In this document: piece after piece, positions 56,539 to 64,000 of the stretch
How positions within the stretch are numbered: position 1 is the first letter of the stretch
Layout of the letters: every line of letters starts with the position of its first letter
Assembly (NCBI GenBank): GCA_027532775.1
Contig: JAPZTO010000003.1
Span: 1 to 64,000, forward strand
Direction: 5' to 3'
DNA: 64,000 nucleotides
Source: Beijerinckiaceae bacterium
GTDB lineage: Bacteria; Pseudomonadota; Alphaproteobacteria; Rhizobiales; Beijerinckiaceae
Made by a program: the position numbers and the translations under genes
Notes under the pieces: model-generated
Database searches by the model: none
What the model saw: the letters and a program-made list of their open reading frames with translations, nothing else
What the model was told of the DNA's origin: nothing

Positions 56539-57345
56539 TCATATTCCGTCGCCGCGCAGCGTGCGGGTATGGGTCCGGCGGATCTCGGCCTCGATCTCGC
56601 GGGTGATCGACTTCCGGTCCGAGCCGGGGCCGACCTCCCGTGCGGGCAGGAACGTCACGCGGCATTCGATGCCCGGCAATGTCAGAAGATCCGCCAGATG
56701 CGGCACAAGCTCCATGTCGCCATGCCAGGCGATATGCGGGTGATCGCCGCGCCCGATCGGCAGGCCGCCGATCTTCGGATAGGCGATGTTGAGCGGCTGG
56801 ATGTAGGAGGCGCCCTCATTCCGGCCTGAGGCGGCCTGCGCCGCGCCGATCAGCGCCGAGCGGAAGGGCAGCACGCGCCGGCCATCACTGGTTGTCCCCT
56901 CGGCGAAGAGGACCAGCGCATCGCCGGATTCGAGCCGCGTCGCGATGGCGCGGTTGACTTCCGCCGTCTTGCCGCGGCGCTGGCGCTCGACGAAGACCGA
57001 GCGTTGCAGCCGGGCGAGCGTGCCAAAGACCGGCCATTCGCCGACCTCGCTCTTGGCGATGAAGGAGACGGGCCGAAGCGAGGAAATCACGACGATATCG
57101 AGCCAGGAGAGATGATTGGCCGTGATGAGCAGCGGCGATCGCCCATCCGCCGCGCCGCGCCGGACCACTTTCACCCCCAGCACCATCAGAAGATAGCGAT
57201 GGAAATAGACCGGCATCCACCGGGCGAGGGGCGGGGCAAGGCGAAGGGCCAGCCATTGCGCCGGCAGGCCGAGGGCGAAAGCCGGCGCCAACGCCAGCAG
57301 GCGCAGCGTGATCAGGATGCGCCGGGTCAGCCCTGTCTCGATCAT
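56539..57345 (-). CDS. 1-acyl-sn-glycerol-3-phosphate acyltransferase (PlsC family)
   Basis: 268 aa from the Met opening MIETGLTRRILITLRLL (57343-57345); 33 upstream codons are basic and low quality. Makes phosphatidic acid from lysophosphatidate at the inner membrane. There is a hydrophobic N-terminal segment, then the acyltransferase boxes: NHLSWLDIVVIS (H-x4-D), VFVERQRRGKT, LFAEGTTSDGRRVLPF and the proline box YIQPLNIAY. It lies between rimI and miaB. The exact acyl donor and product are not readable. Confidence 0.92.
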   Translation of the reverse strand: MIETGLTRRILITLRLLALAPAFALGLPAQWLALRLAPPLARWMPVYFHRYLLMVLGVKVVRRGAADGRSPLLITANHLSWLDIVVISSLRPVSFIAKSEVGEWPVFGTLARLQRSVFVERQRRGKTAEVNRAIATRLESGDALVLFAEGTTSDGRRVLPFRSALIGAAQAASGRNEGASYIQPLNIAYPKIGGLPIGRGDHPHIAWHGDMELVPHLADLLTLPGIECRVTFLPAREVGPGSDRKSITREIEAEIRRTHTRTLRGDGI

Positions 57346-57409
57346 GCGCGTGCCGTTCCCTTTCCGCTTTCGCGGCGATAGCAGGAAGGCCCGGCCAAGG
57401 GAACCGGGT

Positions 57410-57940
57410 TCAACCGAATCGGGGGGTCGGATCGAACCGGCCAAGATCGGCCTGCATGGTCAGGGCATCGCGGCGGGGTGAACCGGGCACGCCGGAATAG
57501 TAGCCCTTGCGGCGGCCGATCTCCGCGAACCCGGCCTGGCGGTAAAGGGCGAGGGCCGCGTTGTTGCCATCGGCCACTTCAAGAAACATCGTCCGGGCTC
57601 CGGCCTGTGCGGCATGGCCCATATGGCGGTCAAGCAAGGCCGGGGAAAGGCCGAGGCCGCGAATCTCGGGATCGAGCGCGATCGAGAGCAGTTCGGCTTC
57701 ATCCGCCGCCACCCGGCTTATGGCGAAGCCGGTGACCACATGGCCGAAAGGCGCCTGCGAGACGAGAACGTCGGCGATGGCGCGGTCGAGGATCATCTGC
57801 TCGAACTCCTCGCGCGACCAGCCGATGGCGAAGCCTTCGGCATGGATGGCCGCCATGCGACCGGCATCAAGCACCGATGCGCGTCGCAGGCTGTGCCGGG
57901 CAAGGCCGGAACGGAACCAGGGCCAGAGCCAGTACCACAT
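57410..57940 (-). CDS. rimI: Ribosomal protein S18-alanine N-acetyltransferase RimI
   Basis: 176 aa GNAT-family acetyltransferase. Acetyl-CoA motif A is LLSIALDPEIRGLGLSPALLDRHM, motif B is MFLEVADGNNAALALYRQAGFAEIGRRKGYY, and GFAISRVAADEAE precedes them. The RKGYY ending is characteristic of RimI. About 20 hydrophobic/basic residues precede the domain. Directly after tsaB (9-bp gap), the usual partnership. Confidence 0.92.
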   Translation of the reverse strand: MWYWLWPWFRSGLARHSLRRASVLDAGRMAAIHAEGFAIGWSREEFEQMILDRAIADVLVSQAPFGHVVTGFAISRVAADEAELLSIALDPEIRGLGLSPALLDRHMGHAAQAGARTMFLEVADGNNAALALYRQAGFAEIGRRKGYYSGVPGSPRRDALTMQADLGRFDPTPRFG

Positions 57941-57949
57941 GATCGTGCC

Positions 57950-58648
57950 TCAGGCCCGCTGCAGGCGGGCCTTGTCCTGCAGGGTCACGTTGGCCTCCCG
58001 CAGGTAGAGCGGCTTGGCAGGCGAAGCAGCGGGATCGGCCACGGCGCCGAGGCGGGCGACCCAGGCGATTTCAGGCGCAGGCCGTTGCTGGATGGCAGGG
58101 CGCTGGCCCGGCCGGTTCTCGAGAATCGCGCCCCGTCGCGCCTGGGCCAGTTTTTCGGCGGCGTTGCCGACGAAGACGACGGGTCCGTCGCCGATCTTCC
58201 GCGCGGCTTCCTCGACCGGATAGACCCCGGGACCGGCCATGGTGCGACCGCCGATGGCGAGGGACTGGAAATAGACGAGCCCGTTCCGCGCATCGATCGC
58301 CGCGGCAACGGGCGAGCGATCGCCCGAGAACAGGATCGGCGCCGCGAAAGCCGAAAGGGTCGACACGCCGACCACCGGACGCTGGTGGATCAGACCGAAG
58401 CCCCGGGCCGCCGAAATGCCGATCCGGAGCCCGGTGAAGCTGCCCGGCCCGATGGTGACGGCGAAGCGCGACAGGTCGGCGAAGGCAATACCGGAACGGT
58501 CAAGCACGCGGCGGACCAAGGGCATCAGCGCCTCGGCATGGCCCCGCTCCATCGTCACGGTTTCCTCGGCGAGGATCCGGTCCTCGCTCGGCGCGAAGAT
58601 GGCTGCCGAAGTGGCGCCGAGCGCCGTGTCGAGGGCCAGGAGATACAC
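57950..58648 (-). CDS. tsaB: tRNA threonylcarbamoyladenosine biosynthesis protein TsaB
   Basis: 232 aa. Non-catalytic partner of TsaD in t6A37 synthesis. ASKHA fold: MYLLALDTALGATSAAIF, HAEALMPLVRRVL, the GPGSFTGLRIGISAARGFGL block and ARNGLVYFQSL. The metal-binding His residues of TsaD are absent, as expected for TsaB. Part of nfu-tsaB-rimI. Confidence 0.95.
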   Translation of the reverse strand: MYLLALDTALGATSAAIFAPSEDRILAEETVTMERGHAEALMPLVRRVLDRSGIAFADLSRFAVTIGPGSFTGLRIGISAARGFGLIHQRPVVGVSTLSAFAAPILFSGDRSPVAAAIDARNGLVYFQSLAIGGRTMAGPGVYPVEEAARKIGDGPVVFVGNAAEKLAQARRGAILENRPGQRPAIQQRPAPEIAWVARLGAVADPAASPAKPLYLREANVTLQDKARLQRA

Positions 58649-58666
58649 GCCGTCGCTCCGGGGCCG

Positions 58667-59224
58667 TCAGGCCGCTTCGACGGACTGGACATCCGGCAGG
58701 AAGTGGCGAAGGAGGTTCTGGATGCCGTGCTTCAGCGTGGCGGTCGAGCTGGGGCAACCCGAGCAGGAGCCTTTCATGGTCAGGTAGACCACGCCGTCGC
58801 GGAAGCCGCGGAAGGTGATGTCGCCGCCATCGCCAGCGACAGCCGGGCGGACCCGGGTTTCGAGCAGTTCCTTGATCGTCGCCACGGTCTCGGCATCCTC
58901 GGGAGCGAAGAACTCCTCGCCCGCAGTCTCGGCCGGGCCGCCTTCGGCAAGGATCGGCGCGCCGGAAAGGTAATGCTCCATGATGGCACCGAGAATGGCC
59001 GGCTTGAGATGCTGCCATTCGCCGCCGCTCTTCGTCACGGTCACGAAATCCGAGCCGAAGAACACGCCCGTCACGCCGGGAATGCCGAACAGGGCAGCCG
59101 CGAGCGGCGAGGCGGCGGCCTCGTCCGGGGCACGGAATTCCCGCGTGGAACCGGCGAGGACATCGCGTCCGGGCAGGAATTTCAATGTGGCAGGGTTCGG
59201 GGTGGCTTCCGTCTGGATGAACAT
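58667..59224 (-). CDS. Nfu-type iron-sulfur cluster scaffold/carrier
   Basis: 185 aa. The N-terminal Nfu_N domain is MFIQTEATPNPATLKFLPGRDVL and LFGIPGVTGVFFGSDFVTVTK. The C-terminal NifU domain has the cluster-binding CxxC, C154 and C157 (MKGSCSGCPSSTATLKHGI), with RPAVAGDGGDITFRGF. It delivers Fe-S clusters to apoproteins. It lies 18 bp before tsaB on the same strand; MiaB, in the same cluster, is an Fe-S enzyme. Confidence 0.95.
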   Translation of the reverse strand: MFIQTEATPNPATLKFLPGRDVLAGSTREFRAPDEAAASPLAAALFGIPGVTGVFFGSDFVTVTKSGGEWQHLKPAILGAIMEHYLSGAPILAEGGPAETAGEEFFAPEDAETVATIKELLETRVRPAVAGDGGDITFRGFRDGVVYLTMKGSCSGCPSSTATLKHGIQNLLRHFLPDVQSVEAA

Positions 59225-59330
59225 GGGGGCCTCTTCGCGCGTGGTCGGAGCCGGAGGTCAAGGAACCGGTACGCCACGCCCCCGATATATGATGTCGAGG
59301 AAACCGAGGGAAGGGGGCATCGGCCCGGCC

Positions 59331-59825
59331 TCAGGCCAGCGCCTCAAAATCCGCTTCCGCCAGCCCGCCGGGAACAATCGTCACCGGAACGGGGAAATTG
59401 GCAGCCACGCGGCCAGCAATATGCGAGACGAGCGGCCCCGGCCCTTCCTTGCCGATGCCGGCAGCCAGGACGAGGACAGCGATATCCTCGTCCGCCTCGA
59501 TCAGCCCCATCACCTCCTGTGCCGGCTGGCCGGTGCGGATGATGCGCTCGGGTTCGAACCCCGCCTCGCGCCGGACCAGCTCTGCCGCCTTGTCGAGCCG
59601 CTGTTCGGCTTCGGCCTCCGCCTCGGCCCGCATGAGATCTCCCACGCCCAGCCAGGGCTGGCCTTCTTCCGGGATGACGATGGCCAACATGATGATGCTG
59701 GCGCCGGAACGGCGGGCGCGGCGTGCCGCAAACAATGCGGCACGGGCACATTCCGGCGTGTCATCGACCACGATGAGGATTTTCGGGCGATGGCCTGGCT
59801 CGTAAGCCCGTCGTCGAAACGGCAT
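59331..59825 (-). CDS. Universal stress protein (UspA family)
   Basis: 164 aa from the ATG at 59823-59825. Single Usp domain: KILIVVDDTPECARAALFAARRARRSGASIIMLAIVIPE and ELVRREAGFEPERIIRTGQPAQEVMGLIEAD. The C-terminal end is IAGRVAANFPVPVTIVPGG, in place of the ATP-binding G-2x-G-9x-G(S/T) motif (LVLAAGIGKEGPGPLVSHI is only a partial match), so ATP binding is uncertain. It lies between trpS and nfu; physiological role not known. Confidence 0.9.
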   Translation of the reverse strand: MPFRRRAYEPGHRPKILIVVDDTPECARAALFAARRARRSGASIIMLAIVIPEEGQPWLGVGDLMRAEAEAEAEQRLDKAAELVRREAGFEPERIIRTGQPAQEVMGLIEADEDIAVLVLAAGIGKEGPGPLVSHIAGRVAANFPVPVTIVPGGLAEADFEALA

Positions 59826-59893
59826 GCATGTCCCCGCCTGTGGCCGGCTTCCCGCGCATGGTGCCAAAGCACCGGACCGGAGGCAAGCGCCGC

Positions 59894-60955
59894 TCAGCGG
59901 CCGAGGAAACCCATGATCTCGCGGACCTGCCGGAGAACCGGGTCTGCAAGGGCCCGCGCGCGCTCCGCACCATCGAGGAGGATCGCGTCGATGGCGGAGG
60001 CATCATCGACCAGACGCCGCATTTCCTCGCCGATCGGCGACAGCTTTTCGACGGCGAGATCGACCAGCGCGTTCTTGAAGGTCGAGAACTGCCCCCCGCC
60101 GAACTCGCCGAGGATCGAGTCCGCCTCGCGGCCGGACAAGGCACAGAAGATCGTCACGAGATTCTCGGCCTCGGGCCGCGCGGCCAGCCCGGCCACCTCG
60201 CCCGGAAGAGGCTCGGGATCCGTCTTGGCCTTGCGCACCTTCTGCGCGATCGCATCGGCATCATCGGTCAGATTGATGCGCGAATAGTCCGAAGGGTCGG
60301 ATTTCGACATTTTCTTCGTGCCGTCGCGCAGCGACATGACGCGCGGCGCCGGACCGGCGATCAACGGCTCCGGCAGGGGGAAGAACTCGCCCGATTCAAG
60401 GCCCAGAGCGCGGATGCGGCCGCCGAAATCGAAGTTGAATTTCTGGGCGATGTCACGCGTCAGCTCGAGATGCTGCTTCTGGTCCTCGCCGACCGGCACA
60501 TGCGTCGCCCGGTAAGCAAGGATGTCCGCCGCCATCAGCGTCGGATAGGCATAGAGGCCGACGCTGGCATTCTCGCGGTCCTTGCCGGCCTTTTCCTTGA
60601 ACTGGGTCATCCGGTTCAGCCAGCCGATCCGGGCGATGCAGTTGAAGATCCAGGCCAGTTCGGCATGGGCCGAAACCTGGCTCTGGTTGAAGATGATCTG
60701 CTTCTTCGGGTCGATGCCGGCGGCGATGAAGGCTGCGGCGACCTCGCGCGTCGCGCGGCGCAGCTCCATCGGGTCCTGCGGCAGCGTGATGGCGTGCATG
60801 TCCACCACGCAATAGACGCATTCATGCTCGTCCTGCAGGTCGACGAACCGCTTGATGGCCCCGAGATAATTGCCGAGATGAAGATTGCCGGTGGGCTGGA
60901 CGCCGGAAAAGACGCGCGGCCGATAGGGCGTGAGCGGAGCGGCTGGTGTCGTCAC
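59894..60955 (-). CDS. trpS: Tryptophanyl-tRNA synthetase
   Basis: 353 aa, class I aminoacyl-tRNA synthetase. The HIGH-type motif is [12 protein letters not shown] and the KMSKS motif is [14 protein letters not shown]. The Trp/ATP pocket segments include [10 protein letters not shown]-like [17 protein letters not shown] and [28 protein letters not shown]. The start ATG is not obvious; the Met at 60955 opens [23 protein letters not shown]. It follows murJ with a gap of 68 bp. Confidence 0.98.
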   Translation of the reverse strand: MTTPAAPLTPYRPRVFSGVQPTGNLHLGNYLGAIKRFVDLQDEHECVYCVVDMHAITLPQDPMELRRATREVAAAFIAAGIDPKKQIIFNQSQVSAHAELAWIFNCIARIGWLNRMTQFKEKAGKDRENASVGLYAYPTLMAADILAYRATHVPVGEDQKQHLELTRDIAQKFNFDFGGRIRALGLESGEFFPLPEPLIAGPAPRVMSLRDGTKKMSKSDPSDYSRINLTDDADAIAQKVRKAKTDPEPLPGEVAGLAARPEAENLVTIFCALSGREADSILGEFGGGQFSTFKNALVDLAVEKLSPIGEEMRRLVDDASAIDAILLDGAERARALADPVLRQVREIMGFLGR

Positions 60956-61023
60956 GCGATTATCCTCGAATTGGTTTGCGTTGCGCCTCTATCAACCCGC
61001 GCGAGGCTCGACAAGCCGCGATT

Positions 61024-62592
61024 TCAGGAGGATCGGGCCTGGCGGCGGATGGCGGCGAGGGAATAGACGCCCATCAGCCGGGTCAGCACGCCGAAAACGA
61101 GGATCCCCCCGAGGCAGAGCGCGGCCAGCACCGCGACGCGGAGCCCGAACCCTCGGCCGGGTTCGAGCAGGGGCGTGGCATGCGGCAGGATTGCATGGAT
61201 GCACCAGCCCATGGCCAATGCGCAGAGCAACGTGGCCGCAACCCGCCAGCCTGCCCGGGGCTGGAAGGCCAGCCTTCCGCGCGCCATGGCAAGGAGCAGG
61301 AGCGTATTGACCCAGACCCCGGCAACCACACCGCCGGGCGCGGCCAGCACCGGATCCACCGTCCGGAGGAACCAGGCCGCGATGCCGTTCACGGCCAGTG
61401 CCAGCAAAGCCGCCAGCACCGGCCGCCCCATTTCCTCGCGGGCGAGGAAGGCAGGCAGGACAACCTTGATGAGAACAAAGGCCGGCAGGGCCAGCACCAG
61501 GACTTTCAGGATCCGGGCGGTGTGGCGGGCATCCTCGGCGAGGAATGCGCCGTGCCGGAACAGGATCGAGACGATGGGCTCGGCGAGGATCCAGAGGCCG
61601 ATTGTGGCGGGGAAGATCAACAGGGCAGCAAAGATGACCGATTCGGTCTGGGCCTGCGCCATGGCCTCGCCATCGCCCTGCTGGAAGCCGCGCGAGACAT
61701 GCGGCAGCAGCACGATTCCGATCGCCGAGGCGACAAAGCCCAGCGGCAGCTGGAACAGGCGATCGGCGAAATAGAGCATCGAGAGGATCCGCGGCTCGAG
61801 CGAGGCGGTCTGGCTCGCCATGACCATGTGGACATGGCCTGACCCGGCGACGACCATCGCCGGCAGCATCCTCATGAGCAGGGACCAGGCGCCGGGGTCG
61901 ATCCGCCCGGCCAGAGCATCCCAGGGCCGTGGCGACAAGGCGAGGCCGAGTCGCCGCGCCGCCAGCCAGAGCATGATGAGTTGCACCAAACCGGCAACAA
62001 GGACGGTGCTGACAAGGACAAGCCCCGATTCCCTTGGCCCTGCCGTAGCGCCGGCAAGGATGACGGCCAGCACGAGGATCATCATCAGGTTGAGCGTAAG
62101 AGGCACCAGGGCTGCCAGCGCGAATCGGTCGAGCGCGTTGAGCAGGGCGGCAATGGCCGCCCCGAGAATGACGAAGCCGACAAAGGGGAAAGCGATCCGC
62201 CCGAACAGGACGGCATTGTCCAGCTTGCCCGGATCGGCCGCGAAGCCATGCGCCAGCAGCGTCATGACCTGCGGCATGAAAAGCTCGGCGAGGAGAACAA
62301 GGAGAATCGTCGCCACCAGCAGGATGGACAGCAGATCTTCGAAGAATCCCTGCATCGCCTGCTGGCCGCCCTCGCGCTCGAGGCGGGCAAGACGCGGGAC
62401 GAGCGAGGCGTTGAAGGCGCCCTCGCTCACCATCTTGCGGATCAGGTTGGGTATGAGGAAGGCCGCGACATAAATGTCGGCAATCGGCCCGGTGCCGAGA
62501 GCGGCGGCGATCATCACGTCCCGCAAGAAACCCGTTACGCGGGAGGCGAGCGTCGCCGAGCCGACAATCGTGAAGGGAAGGGCGAGCGACAT
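61024..62592 (-). CDS. murJ: Lipid II flippase MurJ
   Basis: 522 aa from the ATG at 62590-62592; the longer frame overlaps the phosphoesterase end. Flips lipid II across the inner membrane for peptidoglycan synthesis. About 14 TM helices. Signatures are ATLASRVTGFLRDVMIAAALGTGPIADIYVAAFLIPNLIRKMVSEGAFNASLVPRLA in the N-terminus, with the conserved Arg residues, and LQLPLGFVASAIGIVLLPHVSR-like LFQLPLGFVASAIGI. It is 32 bp downstream of the phosphoesterase gene. Confidence 0.97.
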   Translation of the reverse strand: MSLALPFTIVGSATLASRVTGFLRDVMIAAALGTGPIADIYVAAFLIPNLIRKMVSEGAFNASLVPRLARLEREGGQQAMQGFFEDLLSILLVATILLVLLAELFMPQVMTLLAHGFAADPGKLDNAVLFGRIAFPFVGFVILGAAIAALLNALDRFALAALVPLTLNLMMILVLAVILAGATAGPRESGLVLVSTVLVAGLVQLIMLWLAARRLGLALSPRPWDALAGRIDPGAWSLLMRMLPAMVVAGSGHVHMVMASQTASLEPRILSMLYFADRLFQLPLGFVASAIGIVLLPHVSRGFQQGDGEAMAQAQTESVIFAALLIFPATIGLWILAEPIVSILFRHGAFLAEDARHTARILKVLVLALPAFVLIKVVLPAFLAREEMGRPVLAALLALAVNGIAAWFLRTVDPVLAAPGGVVAGVWVNTLLLLAMARGRLAFQPRAGWRVAATLLCALAMGWCIHAILPHATPLLEPGRGFGLRVAVLAALCLGGILVFGVLTRLMGVYSLAAIRRQARSS

Positions 62593-62624
62593 GCCGGGAA
62601 GTTGGGCGAAACCAACCGCCGGCG

Positions 62625-63389
62625 TCAAGCGCCGGAGCCGCCGAGGGCTGCAGGCATCCAGCCGGAGCGTAAAGGGGCGGCCCAATCCGGCCTGCCATTT
62701 TCTTCGGCCCGCCGTGCCGCCGCCTCGTTGTCATAGGGCAGGGCGCGGAAGGTGACATCCGGCTCTCCGGAGGCGGGCAGCGTCAGCAGGACATAGCAGG
62801 CCAGCGGCGTTCCGGCTTCGGAGACATGGGCGCGGCCGGTCCCGTCCTGATAGCCGGCGCACCCGACGCTGCCGGGATTGAGGATCCAGCGCCCATCCGG
62901 CAGGCGCAGAAGGTCCGGACGGTGACTGTGCCCGAACAGGATGATCCGCGCGTCAACCGGGCCGAGGCGACGCGCGATTTTGGCGACAGGCGCACGAACG
63001 AGCCGGCCCTCGACAATATCCTCCACGACATAGCGGTCATCATACTGCGGCGTGGCGTGGAAGGCCCGGATGCCCGGGGCCGGACTGGCCATGAAGGGCA
63101 AGGCCCGCAGCAGGGCGCGGCTCTCCGCATCAAGCGCATCGAAGGCGAAACGATCGGAAGGGCCCAACCCATCGGGTGATTCGCTGCCGGCAAGCCGGTC
63201 ATGATTGCCGCGGACGCCGGGAATGGCGTGTTTCCGCATCAGATCGAGCGTCTCGCGCGGCCAGAGCGGGCCCGAAACCCGGTCGCCGAGGTCAAAAAGC
63301 GCGTCAGCGCCCTGGCTTCGGATGTCGCGCAGAACCGCCTCGAGCGCGAGGACATTGCCATGGATATCAGCGAGGATGGCCAGCCTCAT
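62625..63389 (-). CDS. Calcineurin-like metallophosphoesterase (YfcE/MJ0936-type)
   Basis: 254 aa from the ATG at 63387-63389, giving RLAILADIHGNVLALEAVL. Dimetal motifs are D-x-H (ADIHGN), GDRVSGP, GNHDR and GHSH with H-x-H (LFGHSHRPDLL), then NPGSVG. All expected metal ligands are present. A probable phosphodiesterase or nucleotidase; substrate unknown. It lies between hslU and murJ. Confidence 0.92.
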   Translation of the reverse strand: MRLAILADIHGNVLALEAVLRDIRSQGADALFDLGDRVSGPLWPRETLDLMRKHAIPGVRGNHDRLAGSESPDGLGPSDRFAFDALDAESRALLRALPFMASPAPGIRAFHATPQYDDRYVVEDIVEGRLVRAPVAKIARRLGPVDARIILFGHSHRPDLLRLPDGRWILNPGSVGCAGYQDGTGRAHVSEAGTPLACYVLLTLPASGEPDVTFRALPYDNEAAARRAEENGRPDWAAPLRSGWMPAALGGSGA

Positions 63390-63399
63390 GGCATTTTCC

Positions 63400-64000
63400 T
63401 CAGAGGATGAAGCGCGAGAGATCGGCGTTGCGGGCGAGATCACCGATTTCGCGGCGCACCCAGTCGCCATCGATCACGATCGTCTCGCCGCCACGATCGG
63501 TCGCGGTGAAGCTGATCTCGTCAAGCACGCGTTCCAGCACCGTCTGCAGGCGGCGCGCCCCGATATTCTCGACATTGCTGTTCACCTCGAAGGCGGCGCG
63601 GGCCAAAGCGGCGATCGCATCCTCGGTAAACGAGAGCGAGACCTGTTCGGTGGCCAAAAGCGCCACGGACTGCTTGATGAGCGAGGCTTCGGTGTCGCTG
63701 AGGATGCGACGGAAATCCTCCTCGCCGAGCGGCTTGAGCTCGACCCGGATCGGCAGGCGGCCCTGCAGCTCGGGCAGGAGATCCGAGGGCTTGGCGACAT
63801 GAAACGCGCCGGAGGCAATGAAGAGGATATGGTCGGTCTTGACCGGGCCATGCTTGGTGGCCACCGTCGTGCCCTCGATGAGGGGCAGCAGGTCGCGCTG
63901 GACGCCTTCGCGGGAGACATCGCCGCCACCGCGCCCCTCGCGGACCGAGATCTTGTCGATCTCGTCGAGGAAGACGATCCCGTTTTCCTCGACCGAACGA
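63400..64000 (-). CDS. hslU: ATP-dependent protease ATPase subunit HslU, C-terminal part (N-terminus off the right edge)
   Basis: About 200 C-terminal residues; the frame is open at the right edge. AAA+ unfoldase of the HslUV (ClpYQ) protease. Visible features are the Walker B region [74 protein letters not shown] (sensor 1 and arginine finger region), and sensor 2 [20 protein letters not shown]. The C-terminus RFIL inserts into HslV. hslV should lie just beyond the edge or nearby. Confidence 0.97.
   Translation of the reverse strand, partial: RSVEENGIVFLDEIDKISVREGRGGGDVSREGVQRDLLPLIEGTTVATKHGPVKTDHILFIASGAFHVAKPSDLLPELQGRLPIRVELKPLGEEDFRRILSDTEASLIKQSVALLATEQVSLSFTEDAIAALARAAFEVNSNVENIGARRLQTVLERVLDEISFTATDRGGETIVIDGDWVRREIGDLARNADLSRFIL

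Noticed and set aside
56492-57409. A fur/irr regulator gene expected near miaB in some relatives
   Set aside because: The region between rimI and miaB holds only the acyltransferase; no Fur-like HTH or metal motif is present.
57614-59542. 642-codon plus-strand frame opposite rimI, tsaB and nfu
   Set aside because: Spans three well-supported minus-strand genes; no domain recognised.

Overview
The window is a high-GC, gene-dense bacterial chromosome segment. It is most likely from an alphaproteobacterium of the Hyphomicrobiales (Rhizobiales) type. I infer this from gene order rather than from any search. The evidence is the rpoN-hpf-ptsN cluster next to lptC-lptA-lptB, the chain nfu-tsaB-rimI-plsC-miaB-phoH-ybeY-corC-lnt-xre-metK-trmB-rimP-nusA-ylxR-infB-rbfA-truB-rpsO-pnp, alphaproteobacterial flagellin and long-form HPF. 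I cannot name the genus.

Layout. 1-1167 is the 5' part of a flagellin gene on the minus strand. 1668-3668 holds an exported L,D-transpeptidase-like lipoprotein with an altered active site, and nhaA. 3669-4769 is a 1.1 kb gap with an AT-rich island and a fragment of a GFA-family gene. 4770-12649 is a complete kdpFABC-kdpDE potassium system on the plus strand, with KdpE-like TTTACG repeats upstream. 12888-14129 is an APC-family permease. 14272-20330 is a flavin electron-transfer locus: response regulator, sensor kinase, exported DUF2271 protein with an ApbE-type flavinylation motif, PepSY-membrane/flavodoxin/reductase fusion, apbE, and a divergent small PepSY protein. A VIT/Ccc1-type metal transporter follows. 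21290-21600 carries tRNA-Ser(GGA), preceded by two tandem truncated copies of its own 5' half. Next come msrA, a UPF0114 membrane gene, the ptsN-hpf-rpoN-lptBAC cluster, a short RNase D-like gene and a ring-cleaving dioxygenase. 30297-33372 is a protocatechuate (pcaC-H-G-B) operon, and 33565-35368 a ureide pair (uraH and a puuE-uraD fusion), followed by pgi and a cysteine hydrolase. From 37614 to the end almost everything lies on the minus strand: the pnp...rimP translation cluster, trmB-metK-xre, the lnt...nfu envelope/tRNA-modification cluster, a universal stress protein, trpS, murJ, a phosphoesterase and the 3' part of hslU.

How the genes work together. The Kdp block is a self-contained K+ scavenging pump plus its two-component control. 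The 14-20 kb block looks like a self-contained extracytosolic electron-transfer module. ApbE would attach FMN to the DUF2271 protein, and the PepSY fusion would move electrons from cytosolic NAD(P)H across the membrane to it. A two-component system would control the locus, and an identical inverted-repeat operator architecture is present at both of its promoters. The most noteworthy items are that operator pair, the tRNA-Ser 5'-half tandem array, the 24-bp palindrome between xre and metK, the palindromes in the dioxygenase and pca/ura promoters, and the SD-sequestering hairpin in front of the UPF0114 gene.

I saw no CRISPR array, no complete insertion sequence, no phage genes and no rRNA.
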